NCBI GenBank assembly: GCA_031769625.1
Contig: JAUIMM010000126.1
Coordinates: forward strand, 9,864,501 to 9,928,500
Direction: 5' to 3'
DNA: 64,000 bases
Origin: Taudactylus pleione
Lineage: Eukaryota; Chordata; Amphibia; Anura; Myobatrachidae
Shown here: piece by piece, positions 22,345-34,470 of the stretch
How positions within the stretch are numbered: the first letter of the stretch is position 1
How the letters are laid out: every line of letters begins with the position of its first letter
Notes under the pieces: model-generated
The model's database searches: none
What the model saw: the letters and a program-made list of their open reading frames with translations, nothing else
Told to the model about the DNA's origin: nothing
Position numbers and translations under genes: made by a program

Positions 22345-22650
22345 AAGAACTTGTCAAGGAAATGCTTAATAGTTACAGAAACCTTGGCTGTAAAATGAGT
22401 TTAAAGGTACATTTTTTGAATTCCCATATTGAGCATTTCCCAAATAATGAAGAACAGTGAAGAACAGGGTGAACGGTTCCACCAAGACGTTAAAGATGTA
22501 GAAAGAAGATACCAGGGTCGTTGGGACGTCAGCATGATGGCTGACTACTGCTGGATGATACACAGAGACGACACAGAAAAAGCTTATAAGTGAAAAGCGA
22601 CAAAACGAAGTTTGAAGACAAAAAAACAAGATATTAACAATTTTTTCAAT
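22345..22650 (+). pseudogene. C-terminal fragment of an unplaced conserved, probably transposon-derived protein
   Basis: One frame gives NYKELVKEMLNSY and KMSLKVHFLNSHIEHFP before a stop near 22458; the next frame continues SEEQGERFHQD, RRYQGRWDVSMMADYCW and MIHRDDTEK. The run HFLNSH..FP....EEQGERFHQD....RYQGRWD..MMADYCW matches a pattern I remember from uncharacterised animal proteins, many of them repeat-derived; I cannot name the family. A single frameshift near the E/EEQ junction breaks it. An AATAAA lies just downstream (22649). Upstream exons, if any, were not found. Confidence 0.6.
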
Positions 22651-23339
22651 AAATATGGTTTTGTTTCTAATATTGTTTTATTTTATTATTATTTTATTAT
22701 ATAATTAAGACAAAACACAGTGATATAATCTACACTTCTTAATATTTCACAATAAACATGTCAAAAACAATTAAACTTCTTGTTTTTTCTTAAAAATTTA
22801 TGTAATCCCCTTATAGGTAAATGTAATTTTTTTATATACTATTTCTTGATGTACACAGGATCAGAATATAAAAGTATTATTAAAAAATAGTTCAATACCT
22901 TAAATTTCACAGACCTGTGTTATCAGAGCTGGGTCGCTGGAGCCCAGACCCTCAAAGAGGAATCTAGATCCATCACCCAGTCCCCAGGAACCAGAGTAAA
23001 TGCTGGAGCAGAAACTCAGCACGAGCCCTAACACTATAAAATAGGACCCTCAGTGCTACAACCACCATCGAAAGAAGTACTAATGGTATAGTGAGTAGAG
23101 GAACTCAGAATAGGTCAGGAGCTATGATGCTGAGAGAAAGCAATGCAATTTGAGGAGCAGAAAGGTAATCTGAATCACAGTGAAAGTATAATCCACTTGA
23201 AGCCACAATGAGCAGGAGAGTTGCACCCAGAAGACTTGCTTCTAGTCAGGATCACTGTCAGCAGTAGACTTGGGACTTGGAAGCACTACAAAAGTCCTTG
23301 AGATGCCCATAAGACTTCAGATTACTATGCAGGCTAGAA

Positions 23340-23690
23340 ATAATGATAAGTCACAGACTTGGACCTTGCTTGAACTGAATTGTGATCTGAGGTAGCAAAC
23401 ATGGAACCAGATTGGATCTGGAGACTTGAACAGGGCTGGGACCGGTGGTAGCAGCAGTTTAGCTGGAGTGGATAGTAGCCAGTTGGATTGCAACTGCAGG
23501 CTTGAACCATAGTGAAACCAGAGAGAATAGCAGCCAAAGTGGAAATGCAGATTTGAACCAGAATGGGACCGGAGAGGACAGAAGCCAGACAGAGTGGAAC
23601 CACACGCTTGAACTGGAATGGGACTAGAAAAAAAGCAGCAGCCAGCCAGGGTGGAACCACAGACTTGAACTAAACTGATTAATGTGACAG
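23340..23690. repeat. Minisatellite, about 58-bp unit
   Basis: Five to six degenerate units with CTTGAACCAGAATGGGACC, AGCAGCCAG and GTGGAACCACA. The sequence on either side (22920-23760) has a similar purine-rich style and may be an old LTR or untranslated leader; that is speculative. Confidence 0.75.
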
Positions 23691-24879
23691 TGCTCTGGGA
23701 CAGAGTGACCAACCTTGATGAAAAACCGCCAGACAGGATAAGAGCCTTGTGACATTAGGTTGTTAATGTTTATATTATATGAACTGATAGCATGTGTCTA
23801 ATTACAATAACAAGACCACCTTGTTGACATTTCATAATATACTCTGAAATTGGCAGAGTGACTATGGCCAGAGGCTTTCACTGTTCACTAAGGTCCTGAT
23901 TTAGAGATGGATGCTATTGCAGCATGTGTTACGCTATTTTGCAGAGTTGCAGCAATGGTTATATGCAAATGCTAGTTTTAGCTTTCCCCTTGTGAAGTAG
24001 TGTATACTGTACTGTACATACCCTGTCACACTCACTTTTAATGACCATGGATAGTGCAACTTCGTCAGTAGTTCTTAACACTCCACCATCGGTGCATCAT
24101 CGCATCTACCGTGGACCCTAGCATCAGCCTACAGTATGGCTAGCACAGTGTCTCCTTCTAAAATTGCTCTAAATATGGCTTATGTGGCTGCAGCCCTGCA
24201 TTTGAGAATGCAGCCGTGTTCACTGACATGCCATAGCTAGCCCAAGATACAGCCTTTTCTTGCATTCACTTCAGGCCACTTCCCAGTCACCTCCCAGGAA
24301 TGCCCATGGTTTTTGCCACCATTTCTAGTATCTGTGATTCTGATGCAACAGTACGTCTCTGTGTACACTCAGGCTGTTGTGGTTTCAGGACTTTTTGCAC
24401 ATGTGCGGTAGCAAATAAACACTCAACTGAGCAAACATTAGCATTGCTTCCATCTCAGAGTCAGGCTCTATGTGGCAACTAGCTGTAAAGCCACATGTTC
24501 ATCATCATTACCACGATCACCAAAATTGGCTGCCCCTATTTCAAAGAAAGTTGAAGTGTCTTTATTACATTATTGAATTTGGATCAGAAACAGCAAAAGT
24601 GCCCATATTTTGAAACATAAATCAGAGACTTGATCAGATGTCTTCCAGACAGGTGAACATTTAAAATTTTACAATCTCTAAAATGCTATTGTTATCTTGA
24701 AAGTGAGACCAATGGCGTAACTAAAGTATTTGGAGCCCAGGGCAAGTGTAAAAATGGATCCCCCCCACCCTATGTGCGCGTGACGGTGAAAAATGGGTGT
24801 GGTCACCTAAAAATGGGGCGTGTCAACATGACACACCCCTTTATCATCACATTACTTTCCATATGTACCTTAACCCCAG

Positions 24880-25945
24880 TAGTATCCCTTATACAGTACC
24901 CCCAGTATGCAATGTCCCCAGTTGTGGTCCCTCTTATGCAGGCCCATAGTAGTGGCCCTTATACAGTACCCCCAGTAGTGGTCCCCCTTATGCAGCCCGT
25001 CATTAGTTCCCCTTATTCAGTGCCTCCAGTAGTGGTGCCCTTTATGCAGGCCCCCAGCAGTGATCCCCCCCCTATCCAGTGCCCCTTATACAGTGCCCCC
25101 TGTAGTGGTCCTCCCTATTTAGTGCCCCTAGTAGTGGTCCCCTAGTAGTAAGCCCCTTATATAGTGCCCTCAGCAGTAGCCCCCCCATGCAGTGCCCCCA
25201 GTAGTGGTCCCCCATATGCAGACCCCCAGCAGTGATCCCCCCTATCCAGTGCCCCCTATCCAGTGCCCCCTGTAGTGGTCCTCCCTATTTAGTGCCCCCA
25301 GTAGTGGTCCCCTATTAGTAAGCCCCTTAAATAGTGCCACCATTAGCAGTCCGCCACCAGTAGACGTTCCCCCTCCTGATGCAGTGCCCCCAGTAGTAGC
25401 TCCCCCCAGTAATGGTGCCCCCAGTAGTTGCTCCCCCCCAGTAATGGTGCCCCCAGTAGTAGCTCCCCCACAGTAATGGTGCCCCCAGTAGTAGCTCCCA
25501 CCCAGTAATAGTGTCCCCAGTAGTAGTATCTCTCCCCAGTAACAGTGTCCCTAGTAGTAGTAGCCCCCCAGTAATAGTGTCCCCAGTAGTAGCAGCTCCT
25601 CCCAGTAATAGTGTCCCCAGTAGTAGCAGCCCCTCCCAGTAAGTGTCCCCAGTAGTAGCAGCCCCCCCAGTAATAGTGTCCACCGGTAGTAGCAGCCCCT
25701 CCCACTAATAGTGTCCCCAGTAGAAGCAGCCTCCCCAAGTGATAGTGTCCCCAGTAGTAGTAGCCCCCCTGTAATGGTGTCCCCAGTAGTAGCAGCCCCC
25801 CAAGTGATAGTGTCCCCAGTAGTAGCAGCCCCCCCAGGTGATAGTGTCCCCAGTAGTAGTAGCCCCCCAGTGATATTGTCCCCAGTAGTAGTAGCCCCCC
25901 CAAGTGATATTGTCCCCAGTAGTAGTCCCCGTAGTGCAGACACAA
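24880..25945. repeat. Minisatellite CCCCAGTAGTAG, 1 kb
   Basis: Units of about 24-33 bases built on CCCCAGTAGTAG(C/T)AGCCCCCC and CAGTAATAGTGTC. A gradient is visible: the left part follows a CCTTATACAGTGCC theme, the right a CCCAGTGATAGTGTCC theme. The apparent GATTTGDTI-rich proteins on the minus strand are translated repeat. Confidence 0.92.
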
Positions 25946-26104
25946 AAGTTAAAAAAACAAAAAAACAAAAAAAACACTTACCTGAATCCACGCTCCTGCT
26001 CAGGACGCCGCTCCCGTCGCCGCACGTCAGTCCTCCTGGGCTGGTGCGCTATGCATTATGGGAGAGACATCATGACATCTCTCCCATTACCCCCTGCAGG
26101 AGCT

Positions 26105-26426
26105 GAAAGGGATCCAGCTCTTGCAGTGGGCACGCAGCAGTCAATGAGAGTCTATCTGACTCTCATTGGCTGCTGATTCACACACATCTCCGCCAGCGCT
26201 GGCGGAGGATGTGTGTGCAGCAGCAGCCAATGAGAGTCTGTCTAACTGTCATTGGCTGCTGAATAACACACACATTGCTGCCGTGCTGGCGGCGTTGTGT
26301 GTGTTAGCACAGTCTGAGCCCACCCACCACCCTCTTCCTGGCACTATTGGGCAAGTGCTCAGGGGGAGGGTAGGGGCTCAGCTGTGCAGCACAGGACCGG
26401 CGCTGGAAGTCTAGCGCCGGTCCTGT
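26105..26426. repeat. Cluster of GC-rich hairpins with CCAAT motifs
   Basis: Three fold-backs: CACACACATCTCCGCCAGC mirrored to 26215; ACACACATTGCTGCCG mirrored to 26302; and perfect 14-base arms ACAGGACCGGCGCT (26391-26404) and its inverse (26413-26426). CATTGGCTGCTG and its inverse occur three times between the hairpins. Confidence 0.8.
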
Positions 26427-26847
26427 GTAAATGTGTAGCGCTGACTGCACACACTGCGGTCGGCGCTGCACTGGCTAACTAGGGCGGGCCAGTACCGTGG
26501 CCGGCGGTGCCCCCCGCACTGCCGGTCCCACGGTGCCCAGGGCACGCACCCTGCCCTAGTTACATATCGTATATATCCCCTGATTTGCTTATGTATCTTA
26601 CTTAATAGTACACAGGTTGCCACACACCTATAAAATGACAGAGAATATAATACAAAATGCAATAGCTGGCAACAACAGCATCTGCTATATTTCAAATAGG
26701 TTGCTTAGTCTATGAATTAAATATTGTATGACCAAAGAAATGAAAAGACAAATGTAGTGCTACATTTTTGCAACATGTTTTCCCTTACAATAGCAACTGA
26801 TAGAGTTTAGATTATGTAGTATAATTATAGAGATGAAAGCTCATTTA

Positions 26848-27236
26848 GGGGTCTATTAATTGATCAAATGAGCATTTTCACCTTCAATTGTAGAAATTAC
26901 GTTTTCGGGCCATTCATCAAAGTGGTAAAGCAGGAGAAATCATAGATATCTCCTGCTTACCGGAATGGCCCACTGTCCCTATACACTAGTATAAGGACAA
27001 AATGTAATATTTTCGGAGCTTAAATGCAGGAGCATTCGCCATCTTCAGGGGGCGAGTGCTGCCATTTGTGGCTTGCAACCCATTCCTTCCACCTTTGTCT
27101 GGCTCCTTACACCAGAGTCGGGGCTCTTGCGCGTATGCGTGACCTATAGGTCACGCATGTGCACTTGTCTCATTGCCCCAAAAACCACTTGCAGAGACAG
27201 CTGATTTTCCGATAATTAACATAATGAACAGACCTC
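26848..27236. mobile_element. PIF/Harbinger-type MITE, TTA duplication
   Basis: Ends GGGGTCTATTAAT / ATGAACAGACCTC, with TTA at 26845-26847 and 27237-27239. Internal fold-back around GGAGAAATC...GATATCTCC (26934-26961). Non-coding. Confidence 0.75.
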
Positions 27237-27339
27237 TTAGAAATAATTGATATCTAGCCAGTGAAGTACACGTGTTCAATCAAGACAAGATTAATTAAGG
27301 GATGGGAGAAAGCAAAATAAGTTATGTCTATTGTACTGT

Positions 27340-27690
27340 TGTTTATTATTATTTATTACCAGTTATTTATATAGTGCACAAATGTTCCACAGCATTTCAC
27401 AGAGCATATTTGCCCATTCACATCAGTCCCTGCCCCAGTAGAGCTTACAATCTACCACATGCTCACACACATACACACTAGGGTTCATTTTTGTTGGGAT
27501 CCAATTAACCTATCAGTATATGTTTGGAGAGTGGGAGGAAACCGGAGCACCTGGAAGTAACCCACGAAAGTACTGTACAGGGAGAATATACAAACCCCAC
27601 ACAGTTAGGGTCATAGTGGGAAACAAACCTATGACCTCAGTGTTGTGAGGCAGTAAAGCTAACCATTACACCGTCTGTGTTTACCCCCAT
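27340..27690 (+). repeat. Interspersed repeat of the GTGGGAGGAAACCGGAG type
   Basis: Contains TTATATAGTGCACAAATGTTCC, CAATTAACCTATCAG, GTGGGAGGAAACCGGAG, GAATATACAAACCCCAC and GAGGCAGTAAAGCTAACCA. This order matches a repeat I remember as common in fish and frog genomes; I do not assign a family name. Confidence 0.65.
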
Positions 27691-27699
27691 GTTTTACCC

Positions 27700-28650
27700 C
27701 CATATTGTGTCAGATGAAACATTTCTGCAAACATGTAAATCTACACATAAGGAAATAAACTATACCTTTTATTGTCAAAATAACAGAAAAATTATTTAAT
27801 TAGAACTATTGTATATTTTTCATTTATAACTTCACTAGACTAGATTATATAATTTGAGTATTTTTAAACATCAGATATATTTGCATGGGAGTGCAAGATA
27901 AGCACAGACTACATATAATATAAAAACAAAGGTATAGTTTAGACTTTAGAACATGGAGCACTGCTTTCAGGGAAACACATTTCATGCCTCTAATGGTTTG
28001 CTTGAGAGGTACATTATATCCCTAACTTCTGTGTTACTGATAGTGTAATGTATTTTGCTGTATGCATTTTTATGCTGTGCAATTTTATACAATCTTAATA
28101 CATTAAAATTACTGTCATAACATCACAAGGATGCCATTTTCTCTTCTAATTACAGTCACTGCCAAGAGAAGAAAACATTGCTATTGTAATGTCCCATCCA
28201 TGCTGTCATCTATAATTGTGTGCATACCTGTGCTGACCTTTATATTGTTCCAAGCCTTGTTTGACTGGTCATTTCAGTTCTGTGTTTAGAAACCTAACCT
28301 AAGGGGATCATCCAACTAAATTTCTACTTAAATGAAATTTTTCTGTATTTTATGCCATATGAAATCTAATGAATTTTCTATAGATTTTTCTTATCCTGTT
28401 ATTGTCAAAACAAGAATAGCTCTCTTTTTAATTATCTGACGCAGGAGATTACAGTTAGACAGCCACTAATGTATACTTGGAAAATCATAGTGTAAAAAAG
28501 CATAGCAACCACTTTGTGGACTAATTGCATATTCCACACAGATAACAGTTTTATATGTTAAAAATATATACTATGACCATATAATATAACTAAAGCATTT
28601 ACATTGCAAGTAGTGCCATTTGTAATCAGGGAAGGATTAGTATAGAAAAA
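27700..28650. other. AT-rich spacer
   Basis: No gene, RNA or repeat boundary recognised. Confidence 0.5.
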
Positions 28651-28810
28651 AAGCACAGGAAATTACTGGAAATGGGGACAGGTCTGTGGAGGTGTCGGGA
28701 TACTCCCTCCTCATTTGGCCTGATTCTGAGTTGGAGGCAGTCACTGCCTTCCTTGTGTCATTTGCTGCAGTTGCGTATGCTACTTTATGCTAATTTCGCT
28801 TCAAAACAGG

Positions 28811-28930
28811 CATATCAGGGGCAAACAAGCCTGTTAGTAGAAAGTACCATGGCACTGTTTTCAAATCAGGAACCACCTTCCAATATCCAAGGAACGCTTT
28901 CTACTAATAGGCTTGTGTGCCCCTGATATG
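28811..28930. repeat. Fold-back with 34-bp arms
   Basis: Arms 28811-28844 and 28897-28930 (CATATCAGGGGC... and inverse) differ at two positions; the spacer is 52 bases. It may be the centre of a MITE starting near 28720 (GGCCTGATTCTGAGTTGG). Confidence 0.85.
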
Positions 28931-29039
28931 CCAGTTCTTCACTTTTCTGATGTAATGTATGTGTGATTTATCTAAAGTAAACCATTAAACTAGTACACTA
29001 ATTATCATACTACACTATCTGCGCCCCCCATTTATTTTT

Positions 29040-29105
29040 GTCATATATATACATACAGTATATATACACATATATATATATACATACATACATTATATAT
29101 ATATA
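29040..29105. repeat. TA/TACA microsatellite
   Basis: Alternating TATATA and CATACA runs. Confidence 0.9.
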
Positions 29106-29869
29106 AAATGTGTGTGTTCGTTAAATATCAGTCAGAACAGCAGTGCTAGCCACCCCTTACCTCCTGTATTGCTGCTGGAGCCATAAGGAGTAACTCCTGG
29201 AGCTCCACAAAGACCCATGCATAAGAGGAGATGCTGCTGCTGCTGGGCATGCATAGCATCTCCACTTCAGCCATTTCACTCATACTATACAATGAGCTTC
29301 TACACATGTGCAGAAGCTCAGAATGCTGCTCAATCAGAGTTGAGCCCTGATAATAGCAGTTATGAATCAGCAGGGCCCGGTACACCCATGAATCTGGGAC
29401 CCCCACCCCTCCTCCAGGTCCTCGGCAGGTAAAGGCCAATTCAGAGTGTTACCTATATGGTGTATACTTTGCAAAGGGGAACCTCTATACAAATTAATCC
29501 TCCTTGGCAGATGGTTACTTCAGGCCGTATTCACTTTTCAAGCTGGAGATTGCATGGTTCAGAAGATTCCTGTTTGCGTAGGAATATACAGTAACCAATA
29601 TCATGATCATATAACAGAGCTTCAACCAGCTAATATATAGTAACAGACGTGTTGGGGAAGAATGAGATGTGAACTTCCCTGTCCAACAATTTTATATTGT
29701 TCAACTTTGTGTTCAAATTTGGTATACATTTTTGTATCAGTAATATGGTTTCTTCAGAATTGGTTTCCTAAAAGGCTTCCTGAGCCTTTTTGCTTATATT
29801 CTTGCCAGTCATGGTTAATTTACAAGCATTTCCCCCCAGTGATCTTCAGTCTCATCCCCCACATCTATC

Positions 29870-31880
29870 CAGTCTCATTTCACCGTGTCTCTCCAGATCT
29901 TGCCCCCTTGCGTCTCTCCAGCCCCTCTGTTTCTCTCCAGACCCCAGTGTCTCTCTAGCTCCAGCCTCCTTGTGTCTCTCCAGCCCCTCAGTGTCTCCCC
30001 ATCTCCAGCCTCCTTCTTTATCTCCATCCCTCCAGTGTCTTTCCAGCTCCAGCTCCCTCCTGTCCCTCTAACTCCCTAGTATCTCTACAGTCACCTTTTG
30101 TCTCTCCAGCAACCACCCCCAGTATCTCCCCAGCTCCCTTCTGTCTCTCAAACTCTAGCTCCCTTCATCTCTCTCCAGCTCCTCTGTGTTTTGTCAGCCT
30201 CCCTGTGTCTCTCCTGCCTACTCATGTATTAAGACCTCCCCAGTATCTTGCTAGTTCCAGCCTCCTTGTGTCTCCACAACCCTCTACTGTCTCTCCAGCT
30301 GCAGCCCCCTTCTGTCTCTCCAACCTCATTGTGTCTCTCCAGCCACCAAGTGTCTCCCCAGCTCAATCTTCCTTGTTTCTTTCCAGCCCTCTTGTGTCTC
30401 TCCAGTCCCTAAGTGTTTCCCAAGCTCTAGCCTTCTTGTACCTATCCAGCTTTCTTCTGCCATTCCAGCTCCTGCACTCTTCTATCTATCCAGCCCCTTC
30501 TCTCTCTAGCTCCTCAGTGTCTCTGCAGCCTCCTTGTGCCTCAGCATTCTCCTTGTGTCTCTCCTGCCTCCTTGAGTATGTATCTCCATATCCCTGTGTC
30601 TCACTAGCTCATATCTCCTTGTGTCTCCCCAACTCCCTAGAGTGCCTACAGCTCACCAGCTCCCCATTGCCTCTCAAGCCTCCTTGTGTTTCTGTAGCCT
30701 CCAGTTTATCCACAGCACCATCCTCCTTGTAACCCTCCAGCTCCCTACTTTCAGATCCATTCTATCTCTCCAGCTCCTCAGTGTCATTCCAGCCTCCTTG
30801 TATCCCTCCAGCCCCCATTGTCTCTCTAGCTCCAGACCCTGAGGGGTTGGAACAACTCCTTGTATCATTCCAGCCCCCAGTGTCCCCCCAGCTTCAGACC
30901 CCGTCTGTCTCTCCAGCCTTCCAGTGTCTTTCAAGCTCCAGCCCTCTTGAGTCTCTCATGCTTCAACTTCCTTGTGTCTCTCCAACTCCAGATCCATTGT
31001 GTCCCTCCAGCTCCAACCTCATTATATCTCTCCAGTTGTCCTCCAGTGTTTCTACAGATTTATCTAAATTTTGTCTTTCCAGCTCTCCAGGGTCTCTCCA
31101 GTCCTGTTTTCTCTCTCCAGCTCCAGTCACTTTGTATCTCTCCAGCTTCTCAGTACCTCTCCAGCCTCCTTATTGCTTTACAGCCCCTGGTGTCTCCCCC
31201 ACTCCAGCCTCCTTTTGTCTATACAGCCCACTTGTGTCTCTAACCCCAGCCCCCTTGTGTCTCTCCAGCTGTAGCTCCATTTTGTCTATTCAGCTCCATC
31301 TCTAGTTTTTATCCCCAGTGTTTCTCCAGCCCCCTTTTTTCTCTCTAGCCTCCTAGTGTCTTTCCATCTCATTTGTCTCTCCAATCTCCCTTTTCTATTT
31401 ATCCCTTTGTGTCCCTCCAGCCTTCCTGTGTCTCTCCAGCCTCCTTCTGTCTCTCCAGCCCTCCATTGTCTCCTCAGCTCCAGTCTCATTGTGTCTCTCC
31501 ATTTCCCCATTGTCTCTCCAGCATTCTTGTTTTTTTCCAGGACTCCAGTTCCAGCCTCCTTGTGTCTCTAAGGCCCCAGTTTCTATCTTTCCAACTTTCC
31601 TCTGTTTCTATAGCCCCATTCTGTCTTTCCAGATGCTCAGTGTTTCTACAGCTTCCATGTGTCTCTGCAGACCCCATTGTCTCCACAATGCAGCCTCCAT
31701 GTGTATCTCCAGCACCCCAGTGTCCCTCCAGCTCCCAGATGTATCTCCAGCCTCCTTGTATCTCTCCTCCCCCAAGTGTCTCTTTAGCCTCCTTGTGTAT
31801 TTCAAACTCAAGCCCTTTTCTGTCACTCAAGCTCCCCATGTGTCTATCCAAGCCCCACAGTGCCTCTCCAGATTCAGCCC
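29870..31880. repeat. 2-kb pyrimidine-rich minisatellite
   Basis: About 65-70 degenerate units of 27-32 bases on the theme CCAGCCTCCTTGTGTCTCT. The strand is strongly asymmetric (C/T on plus). Long open frames on both strands (up to 195 codons) are translated repeat rich in Ser, Leu and Pro or in Glu, Arg and Gly. The 51660-51845 block is a shorter relative. Confidence 0.92.
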
Positions 31881-32099
31881 CCTTCATACTTCTGGCTCCA
31901 GAAGGATGAAAGGGGCTGAATCCAGTGTTATCAGAAGTGTTTCATTTAGTAATAGAAATTCTATTTCCCATCCTTTGACCTCAGAGCCAATGCTCATTTC
32001 AATAGAACACACAAGCTTGACTATTTTCCAGTGTAACACAGACACCACAAGCTTGGTGTCCACTTGCCATAGTTAAAAAAAACAGCTCCATACTGGTCA

Positions 32100-33850
32100 A
32101 CACAGGGCTGGTTGACAGTAAAGGCAATAAAATCATCTTGCTAACTTCCCAAGGACTATCAGTCAGGATACCGGCGGCCGCTATCCCACCCACCAATATC
32201 CTGACGCTGACATCCCGACATGGGACTAAAGATAGGCATCAAAATCCTGATGCCTATCATTAGCCCCACTGAAAAATCCTGACACCCGACATGCGAAACG
32301 AAGGTAAGCTGGGTGTCTTAGCGCTGGCATTAGATACCCATTCCCTATCAGTCCTGTCCTAAAATAGCACTATGGGGATTTATAAGCTTTAGAGATCTTT
32401 AATATTCCACTTTTTTCCCCAGTAATAATTGATTTTATCAATACAGCAAAAACAAAACACATGCACAATTTTATCATATTTTAAATTGCATGTATTTATT
32501 TTCAAAAAAGACTCCTTCTAAACCCTCCTTCACCACATCATTCATTTTAAAAGCAAATTCTCTCTCAATCTGCAAGAACAAATGAATACCAAAAATAGAC
32601 TGCCTACCCCCCAAAAAAATCCCAATGATAAATTGACCAGGAGCTTCCAACCACTGATTTTAATGTCAAGTTGTAAAGTGCAACTATGTAATAAATGTAA
32701 TAAAGAGTAAATTGCATAAAAATCATCGGAAAATCAGTTTTAATATACGAGTCACAGCAAGTCAATTTTATTGACTGTTCTAGATACAAATCAACAGATA
32801 TAATAATAATTGAGATCACAAGTTGCTACCAACACACCAGGAAAAACATTACCAAAAATCACAACTACAGTATCTGTTCATTGAGGCAAAAATTTTAAAA
32901 AATACTTTATTATTCTTGTGCTAGTCAGAAGTAGATCTGGTCCTCTAGAGAGGCGTGGCAGGGGAGTATTTGACCAAAATGTGTGCCCTTTTTGACAGAA
33001 GTAATCTTCCCAATGCTGAATAGCATCGGGGCTGGCTTGTACCCTAAGGCTTTAGTGTCCCAGTGTACTGATAAATAAAATGTTACCCCATTATTAAATT
33101 AATATTTCTTTACTGTGGCCTTAATAATTACATCTAAAAAAAATAGTGCCTCATTACAGAAAGACTTACTAGGGAGTTTTGGAAATGTAAGACATAATTT
33201 ATGTTACTAATTGTTTGCACTCATAGTTTAAGATTTAAAAAATATGAAATCATTAATTTTATTTTGCCTCATTCTGCGACAGTGGTAAGTCAATTTATGA
33301 ATCTATAGCAAAAACAAAAATACAAGTACAATACTTTTTGATAAACAATACCGCTTTCTCACCTCTGCACTTGCCTAATTAAAATGAGTTGCTAAGCATA
33401 GAAAAAAATATCTGTATTCATTACAAATGACAAATATTTGTTTAACTAGAAACTAAACCACACACACCAGATACATTACTATTCTCTGTCTACAAATCTC
33501 CAATTATACACAACTGCAAATGAATGGAATGGACTAGAAAATAGATGGTAAAATATTATGAAATTCTGTTAACCATTTATAGAGATCAACCATTTCAAAA
33601 AGTTATAAAACTGTTCTTAACATAATAATAAATCAGTTAAACTGCAGATTGATGCCACTCCCCTCTACCATTTAGGCACTCCCCTATCCTTCTAGTTTGT
33701 AGAAGATGTGTAGTCCATAAGCACGTTTTTTTATTTTTAGAATATATGCACCAATATTGTGGTTTGATTACATAGAGTAGCTAATGCTTATATAAGCCTA
33801 TAAGAATTAGCTACTAATATACTAAACTTTACATTGTTCTTAAGCAGCAG
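32100..33850. other. Spacer, mostly AT-rich
   Basis: 32160-32330 has CCTGACGCTGACATCCCGAC-like repeats of unknown class. The rest shows no gene. Confidence 0.45.
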
Positions 33851-33889
33851 TGTTTTCTACCCTCTTAGACGTACGACTGCCCACGCTGA

Positions 33890-34470
33890 AGTCCACAGTT
33901 CTGGCACCTGCGCAATGAATCTGGCTGGCTCCAGGTCTGGTGCATGTGCACAAGCAGTGTCCACAGTCAGAGCTGGGGATCCCTGGTCCCTGATCCCCCC
34001 ATGTTAGACTCTGCGCCTCTGTTCTGGGTATTAGTCAGTCCCATAGTACAGGTCACTGTTCTCCGAGAGTTGGGAGTATGGTGTAGACAGGAACATTGTC
34101 TGAAATGTTCTTGCCGACATAATACTGTAACTGCATACCCATAAGAAAGGGTGATTTTATTCACTAAAATTGCATCTTTTACACTTAAACAGACTCCATA
34201 ATCTGAAGAAATGTATATTTTAAAGGGAATCTGCTTTACATATACACAGCTGGTGCTGCACTTATGGCTGGTGATCCTATCTTCTCCATTAGTGTTGCAG
34301 GTCCCCGCCTCTTCTGGTTCCACAATGAAAAACACAGTCAGAACTGCGCGATAGATCTGGCAGGCTCCGTTACTGGTGCATGGGCACAAGTAGTATCCAC
34401 AATTATGGGTGCCTGCACAATGGATCTGGCAGGCCATGGGACTTGCTTATGTGCACAAGCAGCAGTGGGA
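33890..34470. repeat. Short repeats of about 65-75 bp interrupted by a 357-bp segment
   Basis: Three units with CTGCGCAATGAATCTGGC, GGTGCATGTGCACAAG and GTCCACAG (33891, 33958/34333 and 34396). The middle unit is split at 33976-34332. Confidence 0.65.
33976..34332. repeat. Inverted copy of the sequence upstream of the retroelement gag, with 14-bp flanking duplication
   Basis: Nearly identical to the reverse complement of about 38149-38506. It is flanked by CACAGTCAGAGCTG (33962-33975) and CACAGTCAGAACTG (34333-34346), and its right end is AATGAAAAA. It may be a terminal inverted repeat of the Ngaro/DIRS element, or a separate retroposed copy of its leader. Confidence 0.85.

Larger units (their letters stand above)
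24714..26563. mobile_element. Large non-autonomous element carrying a minisatellite and hairpins
   Basis: It starts GTAACTAAAGTATTTGGAGCCCAGGGC and ends GCCCAGGGCACGC...CCCTAGTTAC, so both ends carry GTAACTA and GCCCAGGGC in inverted order. Inside: a GTAGTGGTCCCCC minisatellite, then a GC-rich half with several fold-backs and CCAAT motifs. No transposase. Class not determined. Confidence 0.6.

Noticed and set aside
25327..25991. Gly/Thr/Tyr-rich proteins on the minus strand
   Set aside because: Translation of the CCCCAGTAGTAG minisatellite in several frames.
29790..32076. Ser/Leu/Pro-rich proteins up to 195 residues and Glu/Gly-rich antisense frames
   Set aside because: Minisatellite translation; both strands and all frames are similarly open.
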